Shown here piece by piece: positions 20,501 through 31,018 of a stretch of 54,232 nucleotides of DNA. The notes under the pieces are model-generated. The model searched no databases, was not told the DNA's origin, and saw nothing but the letters and a program-made list of their open reading frames with translations. The stretch's first letter is position 1, and each line of letters starts with the position of its first letter. Both the position numbers and the translations under genes were made by a program. The stretch comes from an uncultured Methanomassiliicoccus sp. (GTDB taxonomy: Archaea > Thermoplasmatota > Thermoplasmata > Methanomassiliicoccales > Methanomassiliicoccaceae). Where the stretch lies: positions 1-54,232 of the forward strand of contig CAJKXZ010000008.1 in assembly GCA_905203995.1 (NCBI GenBank), written 5' to 3'.

Positions 20501-23500
20501 TCAATGGTACCGGCTACGCGACAGGAACCGATATCACCGCACCAGATCAAAGAGATGTTCTTGGCAACCAGGTAAATCATGTGATGTACCTTCGCGGCAG
20601 CATCTTCGGCAGTGGTAACAGCTGCAGCACTTTCTTCACGGACAAAGATATGTCCAGGTTCATTTACATCACCAACTACCGCGCTGATGATACAAGTAAA
20701 TTCGTCATTTATTCCATTCAAAGAGCGACGGAAGTCAATCTCATTAACTCAGTAATCAGACTGCCCGGTCGTTCTAATGGAGCCAATGTTAACAAAACCG
20801 CCTTATACTCACTAAATCACGTTAACAAGCTTACGCTGCAGAGCGGCAGCAACCTCATTCTCGATACGATCGTGCAGGATGTACGGGAGCTTTACAGTCT
20901 TGACGGCACGAGAGCGCAAACTACCATGTCGCTGCCGATTAACACCATCGTGCTCAACAACGGTATTAGCTTAACCATTCAAACAGACAAAAATCATGAA
21001 TTATCAACACAGGCTGAGGGTGAGAGCTGGCCGGACAAAGCCTTCGGTTTAGTCTCAGGATACTTCTTCTTAGACATGAGCGACGTATCATACTACTCCG
21101 CTTACGTCTACGGAAACTTACACTCATCAGGAGGCTTTGTTTACGGCGACAGCTTTGCCACACTGAGCGGCGGAGAAGTTCCCTATAAAAATTATACCAA
21201 TGATCCGCAGTATCGGGCCTGGCAGCCGGCCGGCGGTAATCACTTAGGTGCTTCTTCAACAATTGTGGCGGAGAAACAGTATGGTCCAGATGGCAACGAA
21301 ACAAATCACGAATCATTAGGATATCACAATATCGGCAAACTGGTCCTGCCGATGACTGAAAGCGGCTCTAAATTCAAACTCATCGGCTACAACATCTATC
21401 CGGCGCAGGCTGCAAAATTAGGCGATCAAAATGCCAGCCTTCGTTTGATAGATGGCAACGTTTCCTTTGATAGCAGCCTCGACCCCAATCGCTTCTTTAA
21501 ACTGAAAATCTCAATGGGCAACGGCTTTAAACCTCTTGATTCAGGCGATAAGACAGAACTCTGGCTTACGGATGAAAAAGGAAACATCTCTGGTTCTGAA
21601 TTCATCGCCGCCGGCGGTTCCCAGCTCCCGGAAATCAATCTCGATCTTTATTCTAACGGAGTAACGCAGACAACCACCGCCGGCTACGTCGTCTTATTCA
21701 TTCAGGAATCAGTACTCAAACTCGATGCGGATGGCAAGCCCTTACTCGATGAAAATAACCAAGAGATCTACGTGCCGGGGAAAGAGATTGCCGCGACGAT
21801 TAACATTGAAACGCAGGCTGACGGTTTTGGTGAAACGACCGACAACAAAAACTACGAAAATGGAATGAACCTCTACGCTACCCGCGAAGGGCAGGACGAG
21901 TGGAATTTATCATTATCAAACATCAATAATGAAAAATACCAATTTGAGCTGGCGGATGTCAGCGTCTCCGGGGGAATCACACTCATCGATGGATCACCCA
22001 CCAATCTCTCTACTTACAAAATCATTATGAGTCATACTTTCAACAATGACAATTCCAACGGCTGGGACGGTTTCTCTTTCGAGCCGATCACGCTGCTGAA
22101 AGAGACTCCATCAACAGTTCTAGGACAAACCGACGGCCGTTTCAATACTTCGTTCAATTTTGTCATTTATAATAAGGAGAACGATACTGGTTATCAGCAA
22201 GGAACCGTTACTCTTACAATTTATTATTACAAATTATCAACGAAAACTGCTGCTTCAACCATCACTCCTGTTCTGAGCGCAGCAGACACGCCCGACGGCA
22301 CCATCACTATCGTCATCAAAGTCGGAGAGCAGAAGCCTTGGTATAATGTGTCCTTTGAAGCCGCGCCCAATGATCCCACGGCCGGTGTCGGCGCAATTGC
22401 CACACAACAGGTTACTTTTGGTGAATCAGCAGTTAAACCAGTTCCTGATCCAACGCGGTTAGACAACAAATATGTCTTTGATAACTGGTATCGCTCGTAT
22501 AACAAGGAGACTAAGACCTATTCCGAGATCTATCCCTTTGACGGCAGTGTTAACAGTCACATTGAAAGCGACACAACACTCTACGGCAAATGGGTTTCCG
22601 CGGTAACCTTTAATTACAACTATGAGGGCGCAGCAAGCCCCGCCGTCATCAAAATGAGTGAGACCAGCGGTTCATTTAGTGAAGTCTTGAACAAGATGCC
22701 CGATCCCACCCAGTCTGGTTATGTTTTTGGCGGCTGGTGTATAGATAAAAACGGTACCACCCCTATCGATGGAAACGATACCATCAATGAAAACACTACA
22801 GTTTACGCCAAATGGGACGTTCTGAATTATGCTATCCACTTTGAGGGAAATCTGCAGGACATACCATATGATCAGGGAATTGAAGTACCCGAAGATACAA
22901 CAGCAAATGAGTCTGGTGTGGTAACTCTTAATGATCCCGATCCTAAAGAACTCAACTCAACTGACGGCGTATATCGTTTCAATGGCTGGGCTACTTCCAA
23001 GAGTGCACTCAGCGGTTATACTGGTGATACAGATCTTAGTAAGTTACTTGGTACTGACAATGTCAAGATTGATGAGACGGATCCTACCAAGGCCACTGTA
23101 ACGCTCTATGCGGTCTGGGTAAAATCCCCAGTCATAACCGTTAATACTGATCCTCTTTCCGCTGGAAAATATGTGAACTTCGAATACTTTGTCGGAGATA
23201 CTACTTCAGCAGATACTCAGTGGGAGAGTGTTACTGAGGGGGCATTCGCAGTTAATGAAGGCTCAACAGTTCATATTAGATATACAATAAATACAAGCGG
23301 CTATGAGGCCGCGGAGGCCGCGGGTTGGAGCTATGGCGGTGCAACCGCTGACGCTTCCACTGCGCTTAAATTAGATGGGGTAAACACGAGCATCGCAGTA
23401 ACTTTGCGACTTAATGCAAAACAAATCTCCGTAACCTTAGATCCCAATGGAGGTTCTCTCACAACTGTTGATGGACAGGCTATCACCTCACCCATGTCCG

Positions 23501-26500
23501 TAACGTTTGGGGGAACATATGATAATCTAGCAGATCCTACTAGATTAGGTTATGAATTTGTTGGCTGGTACGACAAATTAACCAACGGTAATAAGATCAC
23601 TAATAGTTCAGAGGTAACAAATCCCCAGCCGCATACTCTTTATGCGCTCTGGAAAGCAAAATCATACAATATTGTCTTTTATGAAAACAATGGTAACTCA
23701 ACAGCTTATAGATTCCAGTCTTTCACAGATTATCAATCAGGTATGAGTATAACTCTTAATCCTAATCAATTCACCGTTGAAGGTAAGATCTTCAAGGGCT
23801 GGACTGATCAACAAGGTGGAACTAGTGTAAAGTATTCCGATCAAGATAGCATTACCCTCACCAAAGATATGGTTGAAAACGCCAAGCCTGTAGAAGTCAG
23901 TGGAACGACAATTCCCAATGTTGTTTTAGAACTGTATGCGGTGTGGGAAGTTCCAGAGCTTATAATTGAATTATATCATAAGAACGATACCGCACTCGAG
24001 ACGTCCATAACCGAGGTAACCTTTGATGGATACAATTGGCAAGAACGGATAGGTATCCTTGATAAAGACATCCTCATCAAAGCGTATACAAAAAGTTCAG
24101 ATGGCACCAGAACAGAATTTAATTTAGATAGATCCGATAGCATTGTTTGGAAAGAAAATAATATTGGCGTTTCTCCAAATCGAATGATCAATAAAGGGAC
24201 ATATACGCTTACTGTGACTTGTGAAAGAAATGAGGGTAATGTCATCAAATATCACGGAGAAACTAACTTAAAAATTCTGCCGTATACTGGTATAATAGGC
24301 ATGACCTTGAATCCTAACGAATATGTATACAATGGTCAACAGCCGAATGTGTTATCAGACAACACCACTCTCTTCCTTGATTCCAATGGAGATGGGACGC
24401 AGAATACTGGAGAAATCGGATATCGTTATTATGAAATTATGAATCTATTTGATGTATCATATCAACAGCAGAATGTTAATGGCAATTTGGAAAATGCAAC
24501 TAATCACATCAATGCTGGAAAATACCAAGTAAGTTTAACTGCTAAATCCGATACAAACTCTAATTTCTACAATGCTGATATTACAAACAATAACGCGGCT
24601 GGAGGATCGGCAAAATTCACCATCAAACCCTACACTGATACTATATATATTGAAGTAAAAGATAATTTAGTCTATGCCGGCAGTGATGCAGATCAAAATC
24701 CCATTAAGAGTGTATACGGTAGCAGTGATACGAACCGCTTCGAAATCTGGAACAGCAACACCGGCAATTATGGCGATCTTACGAGTTTATTTGAGATCTC
24801 ATATGCTAAGAAGGATTCTCTTGTTACACTATTAGACATTCCGACAGATGCTGATTCATATGTCGTTACTTTGACTGCCAGAAACACTGCTACTAATTTC
24901 TATATGGATACTACATACGCCGCTGATGGAAGTGCAAATTATGAAATCGCTCAATTTGCAATAACCATCAAACCCGCTGCTGATCAGTGGAAGTTCTATG
25001 GTGATGAAAATGGTGTCATATATTCTGGAAATTATGTATCTGGCACTTCAAAGCCAGATACTAAACTTAAATATACAACGCTTATCAAAAATGCCGATGG
25101 ATCCGAGACAGAAATCACACTTGGCAGTGGTGAGTATGCTAACTATGCACAGATCCAAGGGGATTTATCTGTAACCGACTTAGCTCAATTCTCAGATGTA
25201 GGTAATTATGATTTTAATTTAGGAATAATTACGGAGGATTTGAATCATAACTATAAGATAACTCTTGATACAACTATCCCCTTTGAAGTGAAAAAGCTGC
25301 CGATTTTCATTGTCCCGTTAGAAAATCAATGGAAATACTATGGTTATGACCTTACAAATCCTGAAAACGTCGATCTGAGGACAGGAGCGTGTATTTTCAT
25401 CGGGGATAAAAATAATCTAGACAAACCACCGAGTCGATATGATTCGCTTCAATATCATATATATGACTACCGGAATAATGGCATAACTAACGCTATACAG
25501 ATACCTGATGGTAAATTCACAGAGGATCAGTCAGGATATAGGAAATTAAATGGTTCATTATACTCAGAAATGCTTAACTCTGCCACTGGTGTAGATACTA
25601 CTAACGGATATACTATACTTATTGGAACTATTAGTAATCTCAATAATCCAAACTATGTGATAAATTACTATGATAAACCTAACACTGCAAATAGCAGAGC
25701 TCTGGGAGCAGATGTTACATCAATTCCTTCTTCCCCACCGACTGCAAAGATCGTTAAAAGACCTGTAACTGTTGTATGGGCTGAAAATGATTTTACATAC
25801 ACGGGAGCGAACCAACTGGAATCCATCAAACCAACTTTTAAATATTCTGAAGGGTCGGAGGATATTATCGGCCCTAATGCATTAAAGATATCCCTATCTA
25901 GAATGACTGAATCAGGTGGAACGCCAACTGCTGAGTTTTTAATTGCTGGAACTTACACTGCAACTGTTACAAACGATACAGATTTTAATAATTATGAATT
26001 CAAGAGTGAAGATCTGTCTAAAGAATATAATCTTAAACAAGCACCGCTTACGATAACTTTCAATGGATCCGCAGAATACAATGGCACCAACTTATTTGAA
26101 TTTGACAACCTTCAAATCGCAGAGGGAGCAACAGGTAATATCACCGCGTCGGGATTACTCAGCGGTGATTATATCACTAAAATAAAAATAAATACAAGCG
26201 AAAAAGATGCAAAAACATATACTCTCACTAATAATAGTGTCACAGTATCTGTTTCTGCTAGGGAAGGCAATGCGAATGACAGATCGAATTGTTATGTAGT
26301 AAATCTATATGATAACAGCACAATCAGGATAACTCCTAAGGAAGTAAAAGTAATCTGGAATCCTTCTGAAAGCAACTTCGAATATACAGGCAACAATCAG
26401 AGCAACAGCATCGCTGCAACCTTTACTGATGTCAGCAGTCTGCCGGTATATCTCACAGTGGAATTCACAAAAAATGGATCACCTGCAGAGTTCAAAGATG

Positions 26501-27774
26501 CCGGTGAATACACTGCAACTGCTTCGATAGCTGAGACAGACAGCAATTACACTCTTGATGTCACCACAACTACTCATGAATACACAATCAATGCAGCAAC
26601 AAACATTCATACAGTAAACTTTGAGACTAATGGAGGTAATGAAATAGAGCCAGTTGCAGTAGTTGATGGTGGAAGGCTAGCTAAACCAACAGACCCGACA
26701 AAACAAGGCTACACATTCAAAGGCTGGTATAAAGAAGACGGAACAGAATGGAACTTCGACGAAGATACAGTAACAAGCGACATAACATTATACGCTAAGT
26801 GGGAAGCGAAAGAAAATGAACCAGGTCCGACATATTACAGAGTAGAATATGATGCCAACGGCGGAGAAGGAGAAGTTCCGAAGACGGAACTTCACTTCGC
26901 AGGCGTTTTTGTAACAGTCAAATCGTCAGAGTTGTCTAAGCAGGGATACACCTTCATGGGATGGTGTGATTCTTTCACTCAAACAACATATCTTCCTGAC
27001 GAAGAATTCCGGATGTCTAGCAGAAACGTATGCTTAACAGCAATATGGGAAGAAAGCAAACCTCCTCTTTACGGCAAGGAAGTCTCAGTGACATTCATCG
27101 TAGACAACAAGTTCTACGGAGAATCAAGAACGCACATCAATACCGAGTTAGGCAGAGCAATGCAGCCTGACCCTGTCAAAGAAGGATATGACTTCACAGG
27201 ATGGTATGACGAGCAGGGAAACATCTTCACTGCAGATACCATCGTCAAAGACAATATGACTGTCTATGCCGAATTCGAATTAAACGAAGATTACGTAATC
27301 GTAACGTTCGTAATCGACAATGAAGTCTACCTCGAGAAAGTCTGCAGGAAAGATAACATTCAGGAGCCTTACGTTCCTTACAAGTTAGGAAAGGAACTGA
27401 ACGCTTGGTATGCTGACAAAGAACTGCAGAACAAATTCAGCTTTGACACAATAGTGTCGGAAGATCATTTAACACTCTACGCGGAATGGAAAGATAATGC
27501 AGACTTCCTGATTTTGATGGTCTTCTTCTTATTCGCAGTACTAATGGCAGCAGTGATCGCCTCATCGAAGAGAGTAGCATTCTTCATAAACGAAAATGAC
27601 GAAGAGAAGTATGCTTCAGCAATCATCATCGGCAAAGGAACGCTGGGAGACAAGTTCCCGCAGTCTCCTGACAATGCTAACTTCCTCGGCTGGTACACAG
27701 AACAAGGAGAACAAATCACGGCAGAAACAAAAATCACGCAGAGCATGAAAGTCTATGCGCGTTGGAAAGAGTAA
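11562..27774 (+). CDS. Giant cell-surface adhesin-like protein, out of frame at a G9 tract
   Basis: The ATG at 11562 opens a signal peptide ('LAVVFMMLVVPLSTLAGG'). With nine G at 11645-11653 this frame stops at 11676-11678 after 38 codons. Eight or eleven G join it to a frame running to 27774, about 5,403 residues. Numbering on the joined frame: ~480-3030 holds about 40 N-[VI]-[FY]-G-G-G elements on beta-helix-like rungs. About 3590-4130 has five Listeria/Bacteroides (InlB-type) repeats (F-x-G-W...Y-A-x-W), 4230-5010 MBG-like repeats, and 5016-5310 four more InlB-type repeats. A membrane helix lies near 5315-5335, and one further InlB-type repeat comes after the membrane. Such repeats are known from adhesins and other secreted surface proteins; binding partner unknown. 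Expression is probably phase variable. Confidence 0.88.
11645..11653 (+). repeat. G9 tract after the signal peptide of the giant gene
   Basis: Nine G begin at nucleotide 84 of the gene and encode Gly residues at the end of the signal peptide. The upstream and downstream reading frames are offset by one base, and eight or eleven G would fuse them. This is the typical form of a slipped-strand contingency locus. Confidence 0.85.
13005..20625 (+). repeat. Array of ~40 [VI]-[FY]-G-G-G elements
   Basis: I counted 42 occurrences, including a few variants such as FGAG and YAGS. They are spaced roughly every 50-90 residues. Typical forms are GNVFGGG, GSVYGGG and KNVYGGG, often followed by ELGIVG, EMGAVG or KG. 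At DNA level many share a TACGGCGGCGGT or TTCGGCGGCGGT core, so the array offers many sites for homologous recombination and copy-number change. Confidence 0.9.
22340..27774 (+). repeat. InlB-type and MBG-like repeat blocks
   Basis: Ten Listeria/Bacteroides repeats are recognisable by Phe-x-Gly-Trp followed about 25 residues later by Leu/Val-Tyr-Ala-x-Trp. Five lie in 22340-23960, four in 26610-27490 and one in 27590-27774. Between the first two groups (24250-26600) about seven MBG-like modules begin with [FV]-x-Y-[NTS]-G or W-K-[FY]-Y-G. Confidence 0.8.
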
Positions 27775-27807
27775 CCTTTTCAACTCTTCGTGTGATCAAT
27801 ATATACC

Positions 27808-27840
27808 AGGAACCGCCCAGCGGTTCCTAAACTCTTTTTC
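27808..27840 (+). terminator. Terminator of the giant surface gene
   Basis: AGGAACCGC and GCGGTTCCT form a perfect 9-bp stem (27808-27816 with 27820-27828) with a CCA loop. TAAACTCTTTTT follows. Confidence 0.8.
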
Positions 27841-28060
27841 AACATTAATTTTAAATTTTGAAGACATATAAATACAATTATTTACCAATAATACTTTAAA
27901 CAGTAATATTAAAATCACCCAGAATATCTCTAACCACCTACTAGCTGTTCTTCATTAATATCACTCTTTGATCTAACATCATAACTCAAAGAAGTTGAAT
28001 AAACACCACCTCTTTTCACCTGCAGCTTGCTTTCTGCTGATAAGATAATCTTAGTAATAC
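27841..28060. other. AT-rich noncoding gap
   Basis: Together with the flanking terminator and promoter this forms a 317-base gap (27775-28091) without a gene. I see no ORF, tRNA or repeat in it. Confidence 0.5.
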
Positions 28061-28070
28061 CTTTTTAAAG
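28061..28070 (+). promoter_or_regulatory. TATA box of the first methyltransferase
   Basis: CTTTTTAAAG is centred about 26 bases before the ATG at 28092, so the mRNA is probably leaderless. This agrees with the lack of a ribosome binding site. Confidence 0.5.
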
Positions 28071-28091
28071 TTAAGTGTTATTTATACTTCT

Positions 28092-28832
28092 ATGGACATG
28101 GGTATTAGGCAGCATTGGGATGAAGATTCTGCCAATTACAATCAATTTGTTGTCAAGGGTTTTTCCATCAGAAAAGAACGGGAAGCCTGGCAGAAGATGT
28201 TTCTTGAACTTCTTGGTAAAAGAAATCTCAAACTGCTGGATGTCGGCTGCGGGCCGGGTATTGTTTCACTGCAGTTAGCGGAACTTGGTTATCAGATGAC
28301 AGCTATTGATTTTTCAGAGAAGATGCTGGCAGCAGCTAAGAAAAATGCTGACGATCATCATCTGCAAATCAATTTCCACCACGGCGATGCGGAAGCATTA
28401 CCTTTTGCTGATGAGTCTTTTGAGGGAGTAGTCAGTGATTACATGTTATGGACGGTACCTCATCCTGAAAAAGTAATTGCTGAGTGGTTCCGTGTTTTGC
28501 AGCCTGGCAGTAAATTAGTCTATGTCGACGGCAACTGGACTTCCGATCCGAAAATGACAAAATGGAATAATTACCTCTCTCGCTGCGGCGTATTTTTAGA
28601 CAATCCGCGGCGCTGCCTGCAGAAAAAGGCCCAGTCTAACCCGCAGGAACTCTGGTCGGCACAAGCCTCAAGACCCGCTGACGATCTAAAAATGCTGAAA
28701 GCGGCTGGTTTTACTGACATTCAAGTAAAACATAATATTCAAGAAGAAGTGCTGCACGGCATTAGATATCTGGCTTACGGCAGCACCAATGATCATTTCG
28801 CGGTGACTGCTGTCAAACCAAAGTCTGCTTGA
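28092..28832 (+). CDS. Class I SAM-dependent methyltransferase
   Basis: A 246-residue Rossmann-fold methyltransferase (UbiE/Methyltransf_11 type). Motif I is 'LLDVGCGPGIVSLQLA' near residue 48, with an acidic residue at the end of strand 2 ('AIDFSEKM'), 'GDAEALPFADESFEGV' near residue 98 and 'RVLQPGSKLVYVDG' near residue 135. The substrate is not evident. It lies upstream of a metal-chelate-type ABC importer on the same strand, and a second, related methyltransferase closes the cluster at 33433. A Met codon two positions in (28098) is an alternative start. Such methyltransferases next to importers may modify a metallophore or corrinoid, but that is inference. Confidence 0.85.
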   Translation: MDMGIRQHWDEDSANYNQFVVKGFSIRKEREAWQKMFLELLGKRNLKLLDVGCGPGIVSLQLAELGYQMTAIDFSEKMLAAAKKNADDHHLQINFHHGDAEALPFADESFEGVVSDYMLWTVPHPEKVIAEWFRVLQPGSKLVYVDGNWTSDPKMTKWNNYLSRCGVFLDNPRRCLQKKAQSNPQELWSAQASRPADDLKMLKAAGFTDIQVKHNIQEEVLHGIRYLAYGSTNDHFAVTAVKPKSA

Positions 28833-29030
28833 TTTAATAGAAATCAGCAGAATTTACCGCAAACCTCATCAAGCAACGGTATCAATATAATTTCCTGTGT
28901 TGATAAATTTTCTTCAAGAGCAGCCTCTAGGGAGAGTTACAAATCATAAAAACCAGCAGATTTTTAACCGCCGTTCAGCAGGCGCAGCAATACTCCCTTT
29001 TTATAATACTCGGCAATCTACTAATAATAC

Positions 29031-29037
29031 TATATAC
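29031..29037 (+). promoter_or_regulatory. Probable TATA box of the ABC importer operon
   Basis: TATATAC lies about 54 bases upstream of the ATG at 29091, and an AAGGGGA ribosome binding site precedes that start. The 258-base gap upstream (28833-29090) holds no gene and no riboswitch that I can recognise. Confidence 0.45.
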
Positions 29038-29090
29038 GATAAAGTAATACCACTGTAAAACTTTTTACAAAACATACAAGGGGATTCGCT

Positions 29091-30464
29091 ATGAAAATGA
29101 AAATTATGGCAGTCGTCGCCGTAGTGGTGATTGTGGCCGCCGCCGGAGGAGCTTATTTGCTCTTAGATGACAGTCGCGGCAGCAGTCAGGGCTACACGGC
29201 TAGTGACTACCCTTCACGTCTGATGGTCTTAGGCAATGCCAATCTTGATGACTATCTGGATGAGAAGGATGTAAAGTATCTGGAAGAAGTGCTCACTCAG
29301 GAGGAAATTGATTACAATTCTTATTACATGTGTGATGCTAACTTTGATAAAGTGATTGATCAGCAGGATCTGGAGTATCTTAAAAAAATGATTGCTGAAT
29401 CATGGGAGGAAATCACTTACGTTTACTATGTCAACGTCGATCATAAAGTTTGTAAATTTGACATGACCACTTCTAAGAAATGCATCACCTTAATCGCTCC
29501 GCCGTTAGATAACGTCTTAATCCTGAACAGCAGCCTGGTCGTCGGTGTTGACAACCGCATAACTACCGGAAAGTATGCGGAAGAATACAACACTGTGCTG
29601 GACATCAGCAAGATGGTGGATGTCGGCAATTGTAACGATCCCGACAAAGAAAAGATTTCCCAGGCGTCGAAAGACAACGGCGGCGAGATGATCGTCGTCT
29701 GCGGTACGCAGGACTCTTACGGACCGAACATGGAAGAAGCCCTCGCTGGTTCCGGTGTACAAGTAGTCCGTCTGCCTTCCTGGGAATACGGCGCCACTAT
29801 GCAGGGTTTCCTTACTCTTGGTTATTTGCTTGATGAATTAGACAACGCTTACCGCTACATGGCCTGGTATGACGGCGTAGAGAAACTGGTGCAGGACATT
29901 GTTAAAACAATTCCGGAGGAAGACCGTCCCTGGGTTGCGGCTGTGTATGCTTACACCGACTCCCTGCAGCTGCTGGGTGAATACACTGGTGAATACGCCA
30001 ACCTCATGAAGCTGGGGGTCAAAGACGTCGCTGAGAAATATCTCCACGGCCAGCAGACCGGCGGACACGGCAACGCCATCAACAACGAAGTCATTTCCGC
30101 GATGGTCGATCAATACGGCATGCAGTATCTAATTGGCATGGTCGGGGCTCCTTTCCAGGCGCAGGGTGAATATCAGGCGATGGTTGATACTTACAACCAT
30201 TGGAAAAAAGCACTCGGACCCGCTTTATCACAGTGTGACTTCGCCATCTGCGGTTACTCCTTCAGCTCCGGTGTGTCGGAAGTGCTCAACCAGCTGATCC
30301 TGGGCAAATATCTCTATCCCGACTACTTTGCGGATGTTGATGTAGAGAAATACGTCAATGAGTATTGCCAGTTCCTCGGTATCGATGATAAATGGACTTA
30401 TGACAGTATGAATCTCTTATACTGCAACGATCCCAATCAGGATATCATGAATAACCGGAATTGA
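29091..30464 (+). CDS. Dockerin-like/periplasmic-binding protein fusion of an ABC importer
   Basis: A 457-residue extracytoplasmic substrate-binding protein of the iron-siderophore/cobalamin class. A hydrophobic N-terminal helix (residues 5-25, no lipobox Cys) anchors it outside the membrane. Residues ~47-100 hold two dockerin-like calcium loops: 'NANLDDYLDEKDVKYLE' and 'DANFDKVIDQQDLEYLK'. From about residue 108 the chain follows the BtuF/FecB-type binding fold, with 'NSSLVVGVDNRI', 'VDVGNCNDPDKEKI' and 'SGVQVVRLPS' preserving its alternating strands. It heads an operon with an unknown anchored protein, a FecCD-type permease and an ATPase. The likely cargo is a metal chelate or corrinoid. 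The dockerin-like pair may be purely structural or may bind a cohesin-like partner; none is visible here. Confidence 0.85.
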   Translation: MKMKIMAVVAVVVIVAAAGGAYLLLDDSRGSSQGYTASDYPSRLMVLGNANLDDYLDEKDVKYLEEVLTQEEIDYNSYYMCDANFDKVIDQQDLEYLKKMIAESWEEITYVYYVNVDHKVCKFDMTTSKKCITLIAPPLDNVLILNSSLVVGVDNRITTGKYAEEYNTVLDISKMVDVGNCNDPDKEKISQASKDNGGEMIVVCGTQDSYGPNMEEALAGSGVQVVRLPSWEYGATMQGFLTLGYLLDELDNAYRYMAWYDGVEKLVQDIVKTIPEEDRPWVAAVYAYTDSLQLLGEYTGEYANLMKLGVKDVAEKYLHGQQTGGHGNAINNEVISAMVDQYGMQYLIGMVGAPFQAQGEYQAMVDTYNHWKKALGPALSQCDFAICGYSFSSGVSEVLNQLILGKYLYPDYFADVDVEKYVNEYCQFLGIDDKWTYDSMNLLYCNDPNQDIMNNRN

Positions 30465-30470
30465 AACTAA

Positions 30471-30500
30471 GGGGCGTCAGCCCCCATTTTATCTTTATTG
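30471..30500 (+). terminator. Intercistronic hairpin after the binding-protein gene
   Basis: GGGGC-GTCA-GCCCC (30471-30484) is followed by a T-rich stretch, 7 bases after the stop codon. It probably attenuates or stabilises so that the binding protein is made in excess of the permease and ATPase. Confidence 0.6.
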
Positions 30501-30511
30501 AGGAAGAAAGT

Positions 30512-31000
30512 ATGGCTTACTCTAAAACAAACGTCGTGGTGGTTATCTTCGCCACCGTCGCCTTGGTGGCCGGCACGCTGGTAGTCTACTCCATGGGTGA
30601 AGTTTTGCACAGTCAGGAAGAAGACCCGCGGGAACTGCCGCATACTTACACGGTATCGGGCTTCATTAACGATTTGCCCTGTCAGGGTGAAGGCTCTAGC
30701 GCTTACACACCGGAGTCTGAGCTGTATTTTACTTATACTTTCAATTTTAAAGTAATTGATGAACTAGAAAATGTTCATACGTTTACCTTTGGTGCGATTT
30801 TTAATGCTGAAGATAACCAGCCGCAGGCTGATTTATATCACTATGGCGGCGAAGAACAAGTCAATGATACTACCCTCAGCATCTGGTCGCATTCTGAAAA
30901 CGGCTATGAATATATCCTCTACGTCGGAGAAAACTGCACAGTGGAGCGTTTGGAAATAAACTCTCCCACTGTCTCTTTGAGCGGACAACTAGTTGAATAA
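30512..31000 (+). CDS. Membrane-anchored extracytoplasmic protein in the ABC operon
   Basis: A 162-residue protein that I do not recognise. An N-terminal hydrophobic helix (residues ~7-28) is followed by a beta-rich, acidic domain ('YFTYTFNFKV', 'HTFTFGAIFNAED'). Only three Cys are apparent, two of them ('LPCQG' and 'ENCTV') in the outer domain. I chose the ATG at 30512 because a GAGGAAGAAAG ribosome binding site precedes it. An upstream in-frame start at 30461 would overlap the previous stop and run through the terminator-like hairpin. Its place between the binding protein and permease suggests an accessory role in uptake. Confidence 0.75.
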   Translation: MAYSKTNVVVVIFATVALVAGTLVVYSMGEVLHSQEEDPRELPHTYTVSGFINDLPCQGEGSSAYTPESELYFTYTFNFKVIDELENVHTFTFGAIFNAEDNQPQADLYHYGGEEQVNDTTLSIWSHSENGYEYILYVGENCTVERLEINSPTVSLSGQLVE

Positions 31001-31018
31001 AGTGGTGACGGTAATAAT

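Noticed and set aside
11623..27774. TTG at 11623 as the natural start of the giant protein
   Set aside because: The TTG start gives no signal peptide and no ribosome binding site. A GGAGGT site and signal peptide begin at 11562 in another frame.
28833..29090. Cobalamin-type riboswitch ahead of the importer operon
   Set aside because: I found no B12-box-like conserved core or consistent stem set. A covariance-model search would settle it.
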